This document shows, one piece after another, positions 26,925-35,947 of a DNA stretch of 64,000 bases. Within the stretch, counting starts at the first letter, position 1. Each line of letters opens with the position of its first letter. The position numbers were made by a program, and so were the translations under genes. The notes under the pieces are model-generated. The model was not told where the DNA came from. It worked only from the letters and a program-made list of their open reading frames with translations, and ran no database searches. This stretch comes from Propionispora vibrioides (GTDB lineage: Bacteria > Bacillota > Negativicutes > Propionisporales > Propionisporaceae), in the NCBI RefSeq assembly GCF_900110485.1, contig NZ_FODY01000008.1, positions 93,187 to 157,186 of the forward strand, in the 5' to 3' direction.

Positions 26925-27350
26925 TTATTTTACCACAACAACCGGCACTTTAGCATAGGTAACCACCTTTTGCACTACACTGCCAATAATCAGACTTTTA
27001 AATCCACCCATGCCCCGTGTACCCATGACAATCAAATCGGCCCTGCGATCAACAGCGTAGCGCATCAGGCTCTCCGCCGGATGGCCCTTTAAGATTTCCG
27101 TCTGTAGAAAAATCCCCTGTTCCTCACCATAAACCACAGCCTGCTCCAGCAGCGGCCGGTACTGTTTCTCTCCATCGGCGTACCATTCATCCACTTCATC
27201 AATGCTGGAGCTAAATTCAGGGGGCTTAACCACACTGGCCACTACCACCGTCGCCCCCTCAAACCTGGCAGCCAGGCCTACCGCCCAGACTAACGCCTTG
27301 TGGCTGCCGGCTGAGCCGTCATAAGCCACAACTATTTTTTTCAAATCCAT
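26925..27350 (-). CDS. Universal stress protein (UspA family)
   Basis: 141 aa, one Usp domain. MDLKKIVVAYDGSAGSHKAL at the N-terminus and GTRGMGGFKSLIIGSV near the C-terminus form the ATP-binding Usp pattern (G-2X-G-9X-G-S/T). Start ATG 27350 follows the antiporter stop by 1 nt, so it is co-transcribed and under the same fluoride riboswitch. Usp genes are known members of fluoride-riboswitch regulons; the mechanistic role is unknown. Confidence 0.9.
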   Translation of the reverse strand: MDLKKIVVAYDGSAGSHKALVWAVGLAARFEGATVVVASVVKPPEFSSSIDEVDEWYADGEKQYRPLLEQAVVYGEEQGIFLQTEILKGHPAESLMRYAVDRRADLIVMGTRGMGGFKSLIIGSVVQKVVTYAKVPVVVVK

Positions 27351-27351
27351 A

Positions 27352-28527
27352 TCAATCGGCCTCCCTCTCCCTGATAACCATGTTTTTTATCACTGCCGGC
27401 GATTCGTCGGTCTCATCTGTCGGGAAAAACCATTTTTGGGCGATCATCGTCGGCACCACGGCGCTCAAAATGACGGTTGCCACCAGTACACTGTACTGTC
27501 CCTCATCGATATAGTGATTAGTTAGCCCGTACAAGGCCGAAATAGTGCCAAAGGTCAGACCGGTGCTCATTAGCAAGGTAGTGTAAATACCGGTACGCGG
27601 TGTATAGTGAAACCAGTTGGTCGCCGGCAATACGCCGATAAACTTGGCAGCCATTTTGATCAGCAGGAAAACCAGGATAGTCCCGGACATCGTATACAAA
27701 GCTCCCACCGATACCAGTACCCCCGCTTTAATGAAATAGAACGGCGTAAAAACGGCAAATACAATGGCTCGCATTTTCACCAGCGTTGGTTTGTAGTGCT
27801 TGAAAAAGCGGGCCATGGCCATACCGATAATATAGGCCGGAAGTACCGCCTCGCTGCCGCTGATTACCGCCAGATAGGCCAGGGCTAAGAGTACCAGAAA
27901 AATGAACTTGATTTCCGGCTCACTGACCCGCCCGCCATACCATTTGAATATCCTGGCAGCCAGCGGAGTAATAACCAGCACAGCCACGATCATAACTGCT
28001 GTAAACCAGACGACCTTTAGCGAAAATCCGGTAAAGAGCAACCCCAGGGCCAGCACCGTCCCCAAATCAGTGACAAAGCAGGCCGCCAGAATGCCTTGAC
28101 CTAAACGGCTGGCCGACAGCCCGCTTTCTACCATGACGGCATACACGACGGCCACTGAGGTGGTTGACAGTGCAATACCGGCAATTTTAGCGGCATTGCC
28201 GTCCCAGCCGAACATATACTCGGCAAGCCACATGCCGCCCAGAAAGGGCAGCAGAAACGATAAAAAGCCAATCACCAGACTTTCTTTCAGGTTGCCTTTA
28301 AGACTATCGGGATCAATCTCAGCCCCGGCAAGAAAGGTCAACACCACAGCACCAAATCCGGCTAAAAAAGTAACCCAGGATGTAATCTCCAAATGCATGG
28401 CGTTGCCGCCAATCACACCCACGGCAATCTCCATAAGCGCCACCGAAATGCCCAGCCGGATAGACAGGACGGTGGCAATAAGGGCCAGCAGCACCCACTG
28501 CGCGGCAATAGCAAAGTTCTGTTCCAT
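27352..28527 (-). CDS. CPA2-family cation/proton antiporter
   Basis: 391 aa with about twelve membrane helices, of the Kef/NapA type (GFGAVVLTFLAGAEIDPDSL, ALSTTSVAVVYAVM, VTDLGTVLALGLLF). It lacks the C-terminal RCK domain of KefB/C. Sodium/proton antiporters of this type recur under fluoride riboswitches and probably restore ion or pH balance when HF enters. ATG 28527 has AAGGAGGT 11 nt upstream. A 156-bp inverted-repeat element separates it from the riboswitch. Confidence 0.88.
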   Translation of the reverse strand: MEQNFAIAAQWVLLALIATVLSIRLGISVALMEIAVGVIGGNAMHLEITSWVTFLAGFGAVVLTFLAGAEIDPDSLKGNLKESLVIGFLSFLLPFLGGMWLAEYMFGWDGNAAKIAGIALSTTSVAVVYAVMVESGLSASRLGQGILAACFVTDLGTVLALGLLFTGFSLKVVWFTAVMIVAVLVITPLAARIFKWYGGRVSEPEIKFIFLVLLALAYLAVISGSEAVLPAYIIGMAMARFFKHYKPTLVKMRAIVFAVFTPFYFIKAGVLVSVGALYTMSGTILVFLLIKMAAKFIGVLPATNWFHYTPRTGIYTTLLMSTGLTFGTISALYGLTNHYIDEGQYSVLVATVILSAVVPTMIAQKWFFPTDETDESPAVIKNMVIREREAD

Positions 28528-28566
28528 TGACAGCTACCTCCTTGTTAGTCCTTGACTAATACTCCC

Positions 28567-28722
28567 AGGGTGTGCTTCAAATTAACGAAATGTTCTATGG
28601 CGAGTGACTTTTGCGAAAAGACAAAATTCACGAAAATGGCCCTTACTTCCAAAAATTTCAACGAAGTGTGTCAAAAAAGCACCCTTCAAAGACACTCCGA
28701 ACCATTTGCCAACACACCCTAG
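28567..28722. mobile_element. MITE-like element inserted between riboswitch and antiporter gene
   Basis: The 156-bp segment begins AGGGTGTGCTTCAAAT and ends ATTTGCCAACACACCCT, so the outer ends are inverted repeats (AGGGTGTG / CACACCCT). It has no coding capacity. A diverged partial copy of its left end occurs at 50276-50328. It starts 4 nt from the 3-prime end of the fluoride aptamer (28727), where the other copies have their terminator hairpin. Confidence 0.6.
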
Positions 28723-28726
28723 GGAA

Positions 28727-28779
28727 GGTAGGAGTTATTACCGCGTTCACTGCGGGGTTATGGCGAACTCCATCGCCGG
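28727..28779 (-). promoter_or_regulatory. Fluoride riboswitch 1 (antiporter-usp-DUF190-crcB)
   Basis: On the minus strand GGCGATGGAGTTCGCC, ATAACC, a GCAGTGAACGCGG stem and TAATAACTCCTACC reproduce the crcB-motif aptamer. Unlike most copies here it is not followed by a matching GGTAGGAGT arm and T tract: the inserted element begins at once. No convincing promoter separates it from the enolase gene, whose stop is 42 bp upstream, so readthrough from the enolase unit may supply the transcript. Confidence 0.9.
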
Positions 28780-28820
28780 TTTTTACGCCGTTCTGCCTGA
28801 AAAATCAACCGGACAGCCTG

Positions 28821-30101
<1,281 letters not shown>

Positions 30102-30221
30102 ACATAGCGCCTCCTTCGATAAATTACCTATAAGATTTGTTAGCAAACACCTATCAATACATTCAACTCTAATTTTTTCACCAATTAAACTTATATTAGA
30201 CTTGTTCTTAGCAGCGGGCAG

Positions 30222-30300
30222 AAAAAAAACAGACTCCTACCACCTAAGTGGTAGGAGTCATTACCGTCTGCACGGACTTAAAGGCGAACTCCATCGCCGC
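30222..30300 (-). promoter_or_regulatory. Fluoride riboswitch 2 with terminator (enolase)
   Basis: Aptamer at 30250-30300 (GCGGCGATGGAGTTCGCC ... TAATGACTCCTACC). Its 3-prime strand also forms the terminator hairpin GACTCCTACC/GGTAGGAGTC (30232-30259) followed by eight T residues, the classic mutually exclusive expression platform: fluoride-bound aptamer prevents termination. It is 120 nt upstream of the enolase start. Confidence 0.96.
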
Positions 30301-30317
30301 TATAAAAATATGGCTTT

Positions 30318-30347
30318 ATTATATCAGCCGGTCTGATTCTGCGTCAA
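30318..30347 (-). promoter_or_regulatory. Promoter of the enolase riboswitch transcript
   Basis: TTGACG (30342-30347), 18 nt, TATAAT (30318-30323) on the minus strand, overlapping the last codons of the upstream dynamin-like gene, so enolase has its own promoter. Confidence 0.75.
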
Positions 30348-32145
30348 TAGCAACCGCTTTGCCAAACTCTGGCTCTACGGTATTCACTTGCTGCAAAAGC
30401 TGCTGCAATTGCCCGGCAGCCCGCTGCAGCCGGCTGCACCGGTCTGCCACATCCTCAGTTTGTCCCTGTTTTTGCACCGCCGCGGCAGCAACTGCCTGGG
30501 CAGTCCCGTCCACCGCCTCGGCCAGCCGGGCACTAAAGGTTGCCCGGAAGGAATGAAAAGCTGCCTCCGTATTCTGTAAAAGAGCCCAACGCAGGCTTTC
30601 CACATTCCGCAGCACCAGCGTTTCCACCTGCCGTTCCAGACGCTTGCGGATACGGACAAACCGAAACGAGGCCGGTAGCAGTACCTCCAGCCAGGTGTGG
30701 GGAATTCCCCCCAGGCCTGTTTGCCATTCCGTTTTTACCCAATAGGGCTGACGTTTCATTTGAAAGGTCAGCTCCTGCTCCACCGCCTGATAATCAAGGG
30801 CAAAAATGGTGGCTGCCGTCTGACGCACCGCCTGAATCAAAGCCTCAGCCCGCTGCTGATGAACAGCCATTACACCGGCCAGGTAGTCGCTAAACTGGTC
30901 GGCAGTGGCTGACAGTTCCCGGTCAAAAAAGGGAGCAACAGCCGCCATCAGGGCAGCCTGAGCGTCCCGCTCCAGACCGGGACGTTCACCACCGCTTAGC
31001 TCTTTTGCCACCACATGGGATAAGTAGTCCCGGGCCTGCTGCCGCAAGAAGCCGGCCTGCTGCTCCAGAAAGTCCAAAGCCCGCTTGCGATCACCGGCCA
31101 GTATGTCATCGGCCTGCTGCTCTTCGTCCGTCAATTCTGTCAGTTTCTGCCGCAGCAGTGCCTGCTTGGCGGCCAATTCATCGACCGGCATAAGCAGAAC
31201 CTGGACGGCAAGCTCCAGCTCCAACAAGGCTTCCCGCAGCACGGCAGCCAGTTTGGTTTCAATAGCCATAGCCAGTACCGCCTGCATTTCCTGCCGGAAG
31301 AAAGCTGTTAATACCTCCTCCAGCAGGCCTAACCCACTAGCCGCCAGCAGACGGCTATCACCTCTCGCTTTGCCCAAAACTGCCTGCCGGGCCGATACCT
31401 GGTAGACGGTTTCCACTGCTATGCCGGCCTGTTCCCGCAAAACCTGCCGCAAAAAGCTAACCATGGTGTCCTGTTCCTCACTGCTGAGATGATCAGCCTT
31501 ATTGAGCACAAAAAACAAACGCCGCACATGATGCTGCACAATCTGCAGAAACGCCAATTCCGCCGCCGTAACCGGCGGGTCGGCAGATACGACAAACAGC
31601 GCGGCATCACACTGGGCAAGAAACCGGAGCGTCGTGTCCGTATTATGCCGGAAAGTAGAACCAATGCCCGGCGTATCAATCAGGACGACTCCGCCGGCCA
31701 GCAGTGCCGCCGGATATTCTACAATCACCTGCTCCACCTGCAAACAATTGGCCGGGTTGGCCTGTTCCGCCACAAACCGGCTCAAATAGTCTGCCAGTGA
31801 CGCATCATCATCAAATACGCCCTGTTCCTCCCGTCCGTCAGCAAACGTTATATATGCCCGCCGTCGCATCCCCTGACGGATGACGGTCGGCAGCGCCGTC
31901 ACCGGCACCAAACTGGACGGCAAAAACGGGCCGCCCAGCAAAGCATTGATCAGGCTGCTTTTGCCGCGCTTAAACTGCCCCAGTACCGCCAAATGAAATT
32001 GTTTTTCCCTCAGCCGCTCCGCTAGTTTTTCCACCCGGACAGCATGCGGGATAAATCGATTGCCAACCTGCCTTAGCTGCCCGGCTGCCTCTTCCAGCAG
32101 TCCGGTCAGGCAGGCTTCCTGTTCCGGCATACGGTCATATTTCAT
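30319..32145 (-). CDS. Dynamin-like GTPase 1
   Basis: 608 aa. The GTPase domain shows the P-loop GQFKRGKSSLINALL (residues about 57-70), switch region FLPSSLVPVTALPTVI, DTPGIGS and the base-specificity motif LNKADHLS. A long helical stalk follows, with a hydrophobic/basic segment near ETLVLRNVE and PASFRFVRIRKRLERQ that could touch membrane. Bacterial dynamin-like proteins remodel or protect membranes. It is the last gene of a three-gene operon under fluoride riboswitch 3. A related protein is encoded at 38156-40054. Confidence 0.85.
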   Translation of the reverse strand: MKYDRMPEQEACLTGLLEEAAGQLRQVGNRFIPHAVRVEKLAERLREKQFHLAVLGQFKRGKSSLINALLGGPFLPSSLVPVTALPTVIRQGMRRRAYITFADGREEQGVFDDDASLADYLSRFVAEQANPANCLQVEQVIVEYPAALLAGGVVLIDTPGIGSTFRHNTDTTLRFLAQCDAALFVVSADPPVTAAELAFLQIVQHHVRRLFFVLNKADHLSSEEQDTMVSFLRQVLREQAGIAVETVYQVSARQAVLGKARGDSRLLAASGLGLLEEVLTAFFRQEMQAVLAMAIETKLAAVLREALLELELAVQVLLMPVDELAAKQALLRQKLTELTDEEQQADDILAGDRKRALDFLEQQAGFLRQQARDYLSHVVAKELSGGERPGLERDAQAALMAAVAPFFDRELSATADQFSDYLAGVMAVHQQRAEALIQAVRQTAATIFALDYQAVEQELTFQMKRQPYWVKTEWQTGLGGIPHTWLEVLLPASFRFVRIRKRLERQVETLVLRNVESLRWALLQNTEAAFHSFRATFSARLAEAVDGTAQAVAAAAVQKQGQTEDVADRCSRLQRAAGQLQQLLQQVNTVEPEFGKAVAIDAESDRLI

Positions 32146-32199
32146 CCCGCTCTCTCCCTTCTCAAGCTGCCACTGCTCCGTTTTTCAGCACGGGCATGG

Positions 32200-32634
32200 T
32201 CAGCCGCCACTTACCAAATAAATCAGGCATACCCGGCGTTTAAAACAGCCCAGCAGCCGGTATAGCCGATTCAGCCACAGCCGGCCGGCCGGAGCTACCG
32301 GAACCAGCCCTTTAAAATCAGTTTCTTTAACCGGTTCCACCGTCACCATTCCATCGCTGCACATATCATCAAGACAGTTCAGCAACTGCCGGAGCCGGGA
32401 TTCCCGGTCGAGCACCTCAATCATCACCGGAATCTCCTGACAAAGCTTCCAGGGCTGTTCCACATGCCAGGTGTCACTGCCGCCATACCCCATGCAGCCC
32501 TGCAACGCGGCAACCCTGACAATCCCCAGGGCCTTGGCTTTCCCCACCACCGCTTGATACAGCGACCTGCCCCGGTAACGGTCAGTGGTTTGTAAATAGA
32601 TACATATTCGCAGGACCGGGTCTTTTTCTTGCAT
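32200..32634 (-). CDS. DUF190 protein (second, divergent)
   Basis: 144 aa. The core VLRICIYLQTTDRYRGRSLYQAVVGKAKALG ... ALQGCMGYGG ... IPVMIEVLDRESRL keeps the DUF190 pattern but differs strongly from the other two copies and has a basic C-terminal extension (LWLNRLYRLLGCFKRRVCLIYLV) that may be membrane-associated. It lies between an unrecognised protein and dynamin-like GTPase 1. The start is ATG 32634 with a TAGGAGGTAG site about 8 nt upstream. Confidence 0.8.
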   Translation of the reverse strand: MQEKDPVLRICIYLQTTDRYRGRSLYQAVVGKAKALGIVRVAALQGCMGYGGSDTWHVEQPWKLCQEIPVMIEVLDRESRLRQLLNCLDDMCSDGMVTVEPVKETDFKGLVPVAPAGRLWLNRLYRLLGCFKRRVCLIYLVSGG

Positions 32635-32655
32635 AGCCTTCTACCTCCTATGCTT

Positions 32656-33519
32656 CTAGTGCTCAGACAGGCTGGCTTTCTTGCCGCGTGCCTCCTCCAG
32701 TAAATCAGCCAACTCCAACAGGAAATCCTGCACCGGGGCCGAGAAGCACAACGCGATGCCCTCCCCCGTCAACTGTAACCGCCAAATGCCGGTCTGCTCA
32801 CCAATCGCCGGTATCAACTGCCAGTCTTTAATCTTGGTTAACGGAACATACCGGTGTACTATTCCATACCGGCCGGTATTTCCGTCGCTGCCGTCGTCAC
32901 TTATACAAATCAGTTCCTTATCGGTCAGCACACTCACATAAGCAGGCACCACACGGCGCTGAAAGAACAGCAGCCACGGAACGTCGATCTCCGGCTGATA
33001 CACCTGCCCCAACATCCGTTCTCCCGGCAGCAGGCTGTCCCGGGCATAACTCCAGAATTTATAGTCCACGGCGGCCAAACCGGCCAGTTTGGCCTGTTCC
33101 TGCGCCAACGATGCGTTGCCTGTTCCGGTCCAGCTCCGGCGGACAGCCTGCACTACCCTGGTAAACAGCGGCGCCACGACCGCGTTATATTCTACCTGAA
33201 CCGAAGCCGGCCACCCACCTGCAACGCCGCTCAGCCGCAGCCAGGAATACAAATGTACTGCCCCCTGTTCCACGTAATCGATCTCGTCAAACAACCACTC
33301 ACTACTTCTAACCCCGTCTGGCGTATTTTCCAGCACCGTAACTCCCTGTTCGGACAATACCGTCAGCCGGGCGTTCACTTTACGGTTGCCCCAGGCATCG
33401 GGCGGCGAATAAATCAAATACGGCAAAGGCCGGTCAAAGTCGATAAACGGCCAAAACGGTTCGGGAAATTCCTCCCGGGAAGTAACCTGGCGGGCCCAGG
33501 CATCAGTCAGCGACGGCAT
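32656..33519 (-). CDS. Uncharacterised fluoride-riboswitch-controlled protein (PH-like region)
   Basis: 287 aa, no signal peptide or membrane segment. I do not recognise the family. Two halves look like beta-rich pleckstrin-homology-type folds: VNARLTVLSEQGVTVLENTPDG...FDEIDYVEQG and AYVSVLTDKELICISDDG...YVPLTKIKDWQLIP, each with the strand pattern of bacterial PH domains, though this is pattern reading only. GAAAGGAGGG lies 6 nt before ATG 33519. It is the first gene behind riboswitch 3, and its partner genes encode DUF190 and a dynamin-like GTPase, which suggests a membrane-surface role. Confidence 0.7.
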   Translation of the reverse strand: MPSLTDAWARQVTSREEFPEPFWPFIDFDRPLPYLIYSPPDAWGNRKVNARLTVLSEQGVTVLENTPDGVRSSEWLFDEIDYVEQGAVHLYSWLRLSGVAGGWPASVQVEYNAVVAPLFTRVVQAVRRSWTGTGNASLAQEQAKLAGLAAVDYKFWSYARDSLLPGERMLGQVYQPEIDVPWLLFFQRRVVPAYVSVLTDKELICISDDGSDGNTGRYGIVHRYVPLTKIKDWQLIPAIGEQTGIWRLQLTGEGIALCFSAPVQDFLLELADLLEEARGKKASLSEH

Positions 33520-33543
33520 ATGTGTTCCCTCCTTTCTGTATGT

Positions 33544-33620
33544 AAAAAAATAAAGACTCCTACCGTTTTCCGGTAGGAGTCATCACCTGGCCAGCCAGGA
33601 TTGGAGCGAACTCCATCGCT
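33544..33620 (-). promoter_or_regulatory. Fluoride riboswitch 3 with terminator
   Basis: Aptamer 33572-33620 begins AGCGATGGAGTTCGCT, a compensatory change of the GGCGATGGAGTTCGCC stem seen in other copies. Terminator GACTCCTACC/GGTAGGAGTC at 33555-33581 then TTTATTTTTTT. Promoter TTGACG-18-TACAAT at 33636-33665. It controls the PH-like, DUF190 and dynamin genes. From 33666 to 33825 nothing is visible. Confidence 0.95.
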
Positions 33621-33825
33621 CTCTTACTTACTCTTATTGTAACAATTGGGAAGTGTCCCCGTCAAGCATCCGGCAACTTTCCTCCTGTTTCTTCCTAGTG
33701 TCATAACACACAGCAGCACCTGCTAGGACACGCTGCCGCCATAGGCTGGATACCCCCTAAGAAAAAACCGCCGCCCTGTTGATCAACTTTTTTTGGACAT
33801 TCGGCCAACCCTCGTTAAAGCAGCC

Positions 33826-34308
33826 TTAGCTTCGTAACGTTGCAATCAGCCGTTGGGGCTGCAAAAGCAGTTTGATGGCCTCCACCGGCGACTGAACCAC
33901 AACGTTTGCCAGCGACAGCAGGCACGCCCCGGCTCCTTCCGGGCCTAATACGCAGATTCGCAGCCCGGCAATAAAAAACATGGGCTGATCATTGACGCCA
34001 TTACCGATGACTACGGTATGCTCAGAACCCCATGTTTGAACATACCGGGCTTTTTCTGTACCATCTTGTCCCGGCTCCAATATAATAAGTTCCACTCCCG
34101 GCAAGTCTGCCAGCGCCTGGCGCGCCAAGCCAAACGTATCTGCCGTTATTACGGATACCTGGATCGTGGCTGACAGCTCAACCAGTAAGCGACGCACGTC
34201 CTCACTTATTCTTCCTTCCTCTGCCAATGTCCCATTAAAATCAAATACCGCATGGCGGAATTCATACTGTCTGCCATTAGGCAACTGTACAGAAATCACT
34301 TTCTCCAC
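33826..34308 (-). CDS. HAD-family phosphatase (soluble P-type ATPase-like)
   Basis: 160 aa. Motif I is FDFNGTLAEEG (nucleophile Asp, with Asn in place of the usual second Asp, as is normal for the COG4087 soluble P-type ATPase-like group); motif II VSVITADT; motifs III/IV include VVIGNGVNDQPMF. It is a cytoplasmic hydrolase of unknown substrate. It stands downstream of the DUF190 gene at 34638, from which it is separated by a MITE-like repeat, and may once have been or still be part of the riboswitch 4/5 operon. HAD proteins are also fluoride/aluminium-fluoride-sensitive enzymes. Confidence 0.8.
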   Translation of the reverse strand: MEKVISVQLPNGRQYEFRHAVFDFNGTLAEEGRISEDVRRLLVELSATIQVSVITADTFGLARQALADLPGVELIILEPGQDGTEKARYVQTWGSEHTVVIGNGVNDQPMFFIAGLRICVLGPEGAGACLLSLANVVVQSPVEAIKLLLQPQRLIATLRS

Positions 34309-34376
34309 TCTCCCTCGTATAGCATGTAATCTTTCATTGGTAGACAGTTTGGCGACACCTGTTCTCAGCCATGCAG

Positions 34377-34545
34377 CTAGGGAATCACTGATTTATTCAC
34401 ACTGCACATCCTGACGGATCTTTTTCCGTCTGGCTGTGTCAGCAAAACCTTGAAATAGGGACCGCTATTCCTGCGGTTTTACTTCCTTACCAGCCGAAAA
34501 AATCTCTCGCCAGGCCGGCAGGTTTATTAAATCAGCGGTTCCCTA
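34377..34545. repeat. Palindromic MITE-like repeat, copy C
   Basis: Ends CTAGGGAATCACTGATT and AATCAGCGGTTCCCTAG; same orientation as copy B. It separates the HAD gene from the DUF190 gene. The bases 34546-34637 hold nothing recognised. Confidence 0.85.
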
Positions 34546-34637
34546 GAAATCCGTCCACGATACTGAGCCGCTACGCTACCATGTCACGCAGGTCCTCTTC
34601 TCAAAAGGCTGCAACCCAACACAAACAATTAACTCCG

Positions 34638-34988
34638 CTACTGCTCCTTGGAGAACTGGCGGCCATATTTGATAACCTCCGCATCATCAATCATAACCAT
34701 TCCTTCTTCCAACGCATCATCCAAAAAGGGCAGCAGCTTGGCAATATACTCCTCACTGTCGATAATCTCAATCAAAACAGGCAAATCACTGGATAAATCC
34801 AGGAGGGTAGCTGTATGAATCCGGCTATTCGCCCCATAGCCCATCACTCCCCGCAATACGGTTGCTCCCGCCATGTCCAGCTCTTTTGCCTTTTCCACAA
34901 GCGAATTATACAAATTCCGCCGTTTCCGGTGATCATCCTCACCAATATAAACTCGCAAGCGCTTAGCCTTACTTGCAATTTTAGGCAC
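34638..34988 (-). CDS. DUF190 protein (third)
   Basis: 116 aa: VPKIASKAKRLRVYIGEDDHRKRRNLYNSLVEKAKE, LRGVMGYGANSRIHTATLLDLSSDLP, LIEIIDSEEYIAKLLPFLDD. It is a close paralogue of the copy at 26310-26657. GTG 34988 is the start because GGAGGAGG lies 7 nt upstream and the N-terminus then matches its paralogue; the longer open frame upstream is out-of-frame sequence of the membrane-protein gene. It follows that gene by 41 bp and is under riboswitches 4 and 5. Confidence 0.88.
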   Translation of the reverse strand: MPKIASKAKRLRVYIGEDDHRKRRNLYNSLVEKAKELDMAGATVLRGVMGYGANSRIHTATLLDLSSDLPVLIEIIDSEEYIAKLLPFLDDALEEGMVMIDDAEVIKYGRQFSKEQ

Positions 34989-35029
34989 CAAGATTCCTCC
35001 TCCCAATTTGACCTCATATCCTACTCGCA

Positions 35030-35320
35030 TTACAGTTTCGCCGGAAGCCCTACCATATAAGCCAGCGCAACAGCCGCACGGACAACCAAATGCAGCAGGG
35101 TAGCGCCGGCGGCCAGCACCACGGCCAGCCTCGCCCGGTCTTGCCAAATACCGGGCCGTTTCTTCCCGACCTTCTCCATCAGCCATAGCCCCAAAAATAT
35201 TGATATGGCAAAGAAAATAAGATTAAACAGATATTCCAGCTCAAGCTGCAACATGCTACTTACTCCTCCAATCCACTCCACAGCCTCCGTCAGCCACCAT
35301 AACAAAGTCTCGCCTAGCAT
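35030..35320 (-). CDS. Small membrane protein of the fluoride operon
   Basis: 96 aa with two clear membrane helices (YLFNLIFFAISIFLGLWLM and LAVVLAAGATLLHLVVRAAV) joined by a basic loop KVGKKRPGIWQDRAR, so it follows the positive-inside rule with a cytoplasmic loop. I do not recognise the family. ATG 35320 has GGAG 7 nt upstream; GTG 35338 would add six residues. It precedes DUF190, and the same order, with this gene decayed, occurs at 26310-26838. It may be a fluoride-response membrane component or DUF190 partner. Confidence 0.7.
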   Translation of the reverse strand: MLGETLLWWLTEAVEWIGGVSSMLQLELEYLFNLIFFAISIFLGLWLMEKVGKKRPGIWQDRARLAVVLAAGATLLHLVVRAAVALAYMVGLPAKL

Positions 35321-35500
35321 CCATTTACTCCGAGACACGCGCTTAACTGCAGGGTGTTATCGCCGATTCCGGCAAGGGCAAAACCTCCATGCCGCCGCAA
35401 AGCTCATTCACTTGAACAAATCTTTGACAACGAGGCTCATAACTTCCACTACGCAATGACGGAAAAACTTTATCTCCTCTGCAATTGCCTCCTTCCCGGC

Positions 35501-35531
35501 CCAGGACCGGTAATAAGCTTACCGGCCCTGG
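35501..35531. other. Strong hairpin in the riboswitch 4 leader
   Basis: CCAGGACCGGTAA pairs with TTACCGGCCCTGG (one non-Watson-Crick pair) around a 5-nt loop. It lacks a T tract, so it is probably not a standard terminator. It sits between aptamer 4 and the small membrane protein gene. Confidence 0.6.
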
Positions 35532-35547
35532 CCATAGTAATAGTAAA

Positions 35548-35603
35548 GTAGGAGTTATCACCGCATTACTTTCACTGCGGGGTTATGGCGAACTCCATCG
35601 CCG
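35548..35603 (-). promoter_or_regulatory. Fluoride riboswitch 4 (inner member of a tandem)
   Basis: GGCGATGGAGTTCGCC, ATAACC, a CCGCAGTGAAAGTAATGCGG stem and TGATAACTCCTAC. It is most like riboswitch 1 and, like it, lacks the overlapping GGTAGGAGTC/T-tract terminator. No promoter-like sequence separates it from riboswitch 5 upstream, so both are on one transcript. Confidence 0.9.
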
Positions 35604-35758
35604 TCCTCTGGCTGAGACTACGGGAACAAAAACAAATTGGCAGCTATTCCTGAGCGAACCGATTGGGCTACAAAGCTTGCCAGGCTCAAGCTACCTATTT
35701 CCTGGGCACTTTTCCTGCCTCCCTGGACAAGATTTATTGTCACTATCAAGCGCAAGGC

Positions 35759-35836
35759 AAAAAAATAGACTCCTACCACTTAAGTGGTAGGAGTCATTAG
35801 CGTCTGCAAAAAGGGTAAGGCGAACTCCATCGCCGC
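35759..35836 (-). promoter_or_regulatory. Fluoride riboswitch 5 with terminator (outer member of a tandem)
   Basis: Aptamer 35786-35836, terminator GACTCCTACC/GGTAGGAGTC at 35768-35795 followed by TATTTTTTT. It is 156 bp upstream of riboswitch 4 and reads into the small membrane protein-DUF190 unit. Confidence 0.95.
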
Positions 35837-35857
35837 TGTTAATTGAATTATGGACCT

Positions 35858-35887
35858 ATTATACCAGGCTGCCTGAACCATCGTCAA
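35858..35887 (-). promoter_or_regulatory. Promoter of the riboswitch 5/4 transcript
   Basis: TTGACG (35882-35887), 18 nt, TATAAT (35858-35863) on the minus strand. Confidence 0.8.
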
Positions 35888-35947
35888 TATAAACCTGCCG
35901 CAGGTATACGAAAGGTGACGGGTACGCAGTAACTATCCTCTTTAAAT

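Noticed and set aside
34638..35186. 182-aa version of the third DUF190 protein
   Set aside because: The N-terminal extension is out-of-frame sequence of the small membrane protein; the GTG at 34988 with GGAGGAGG matches its paralogue's start.
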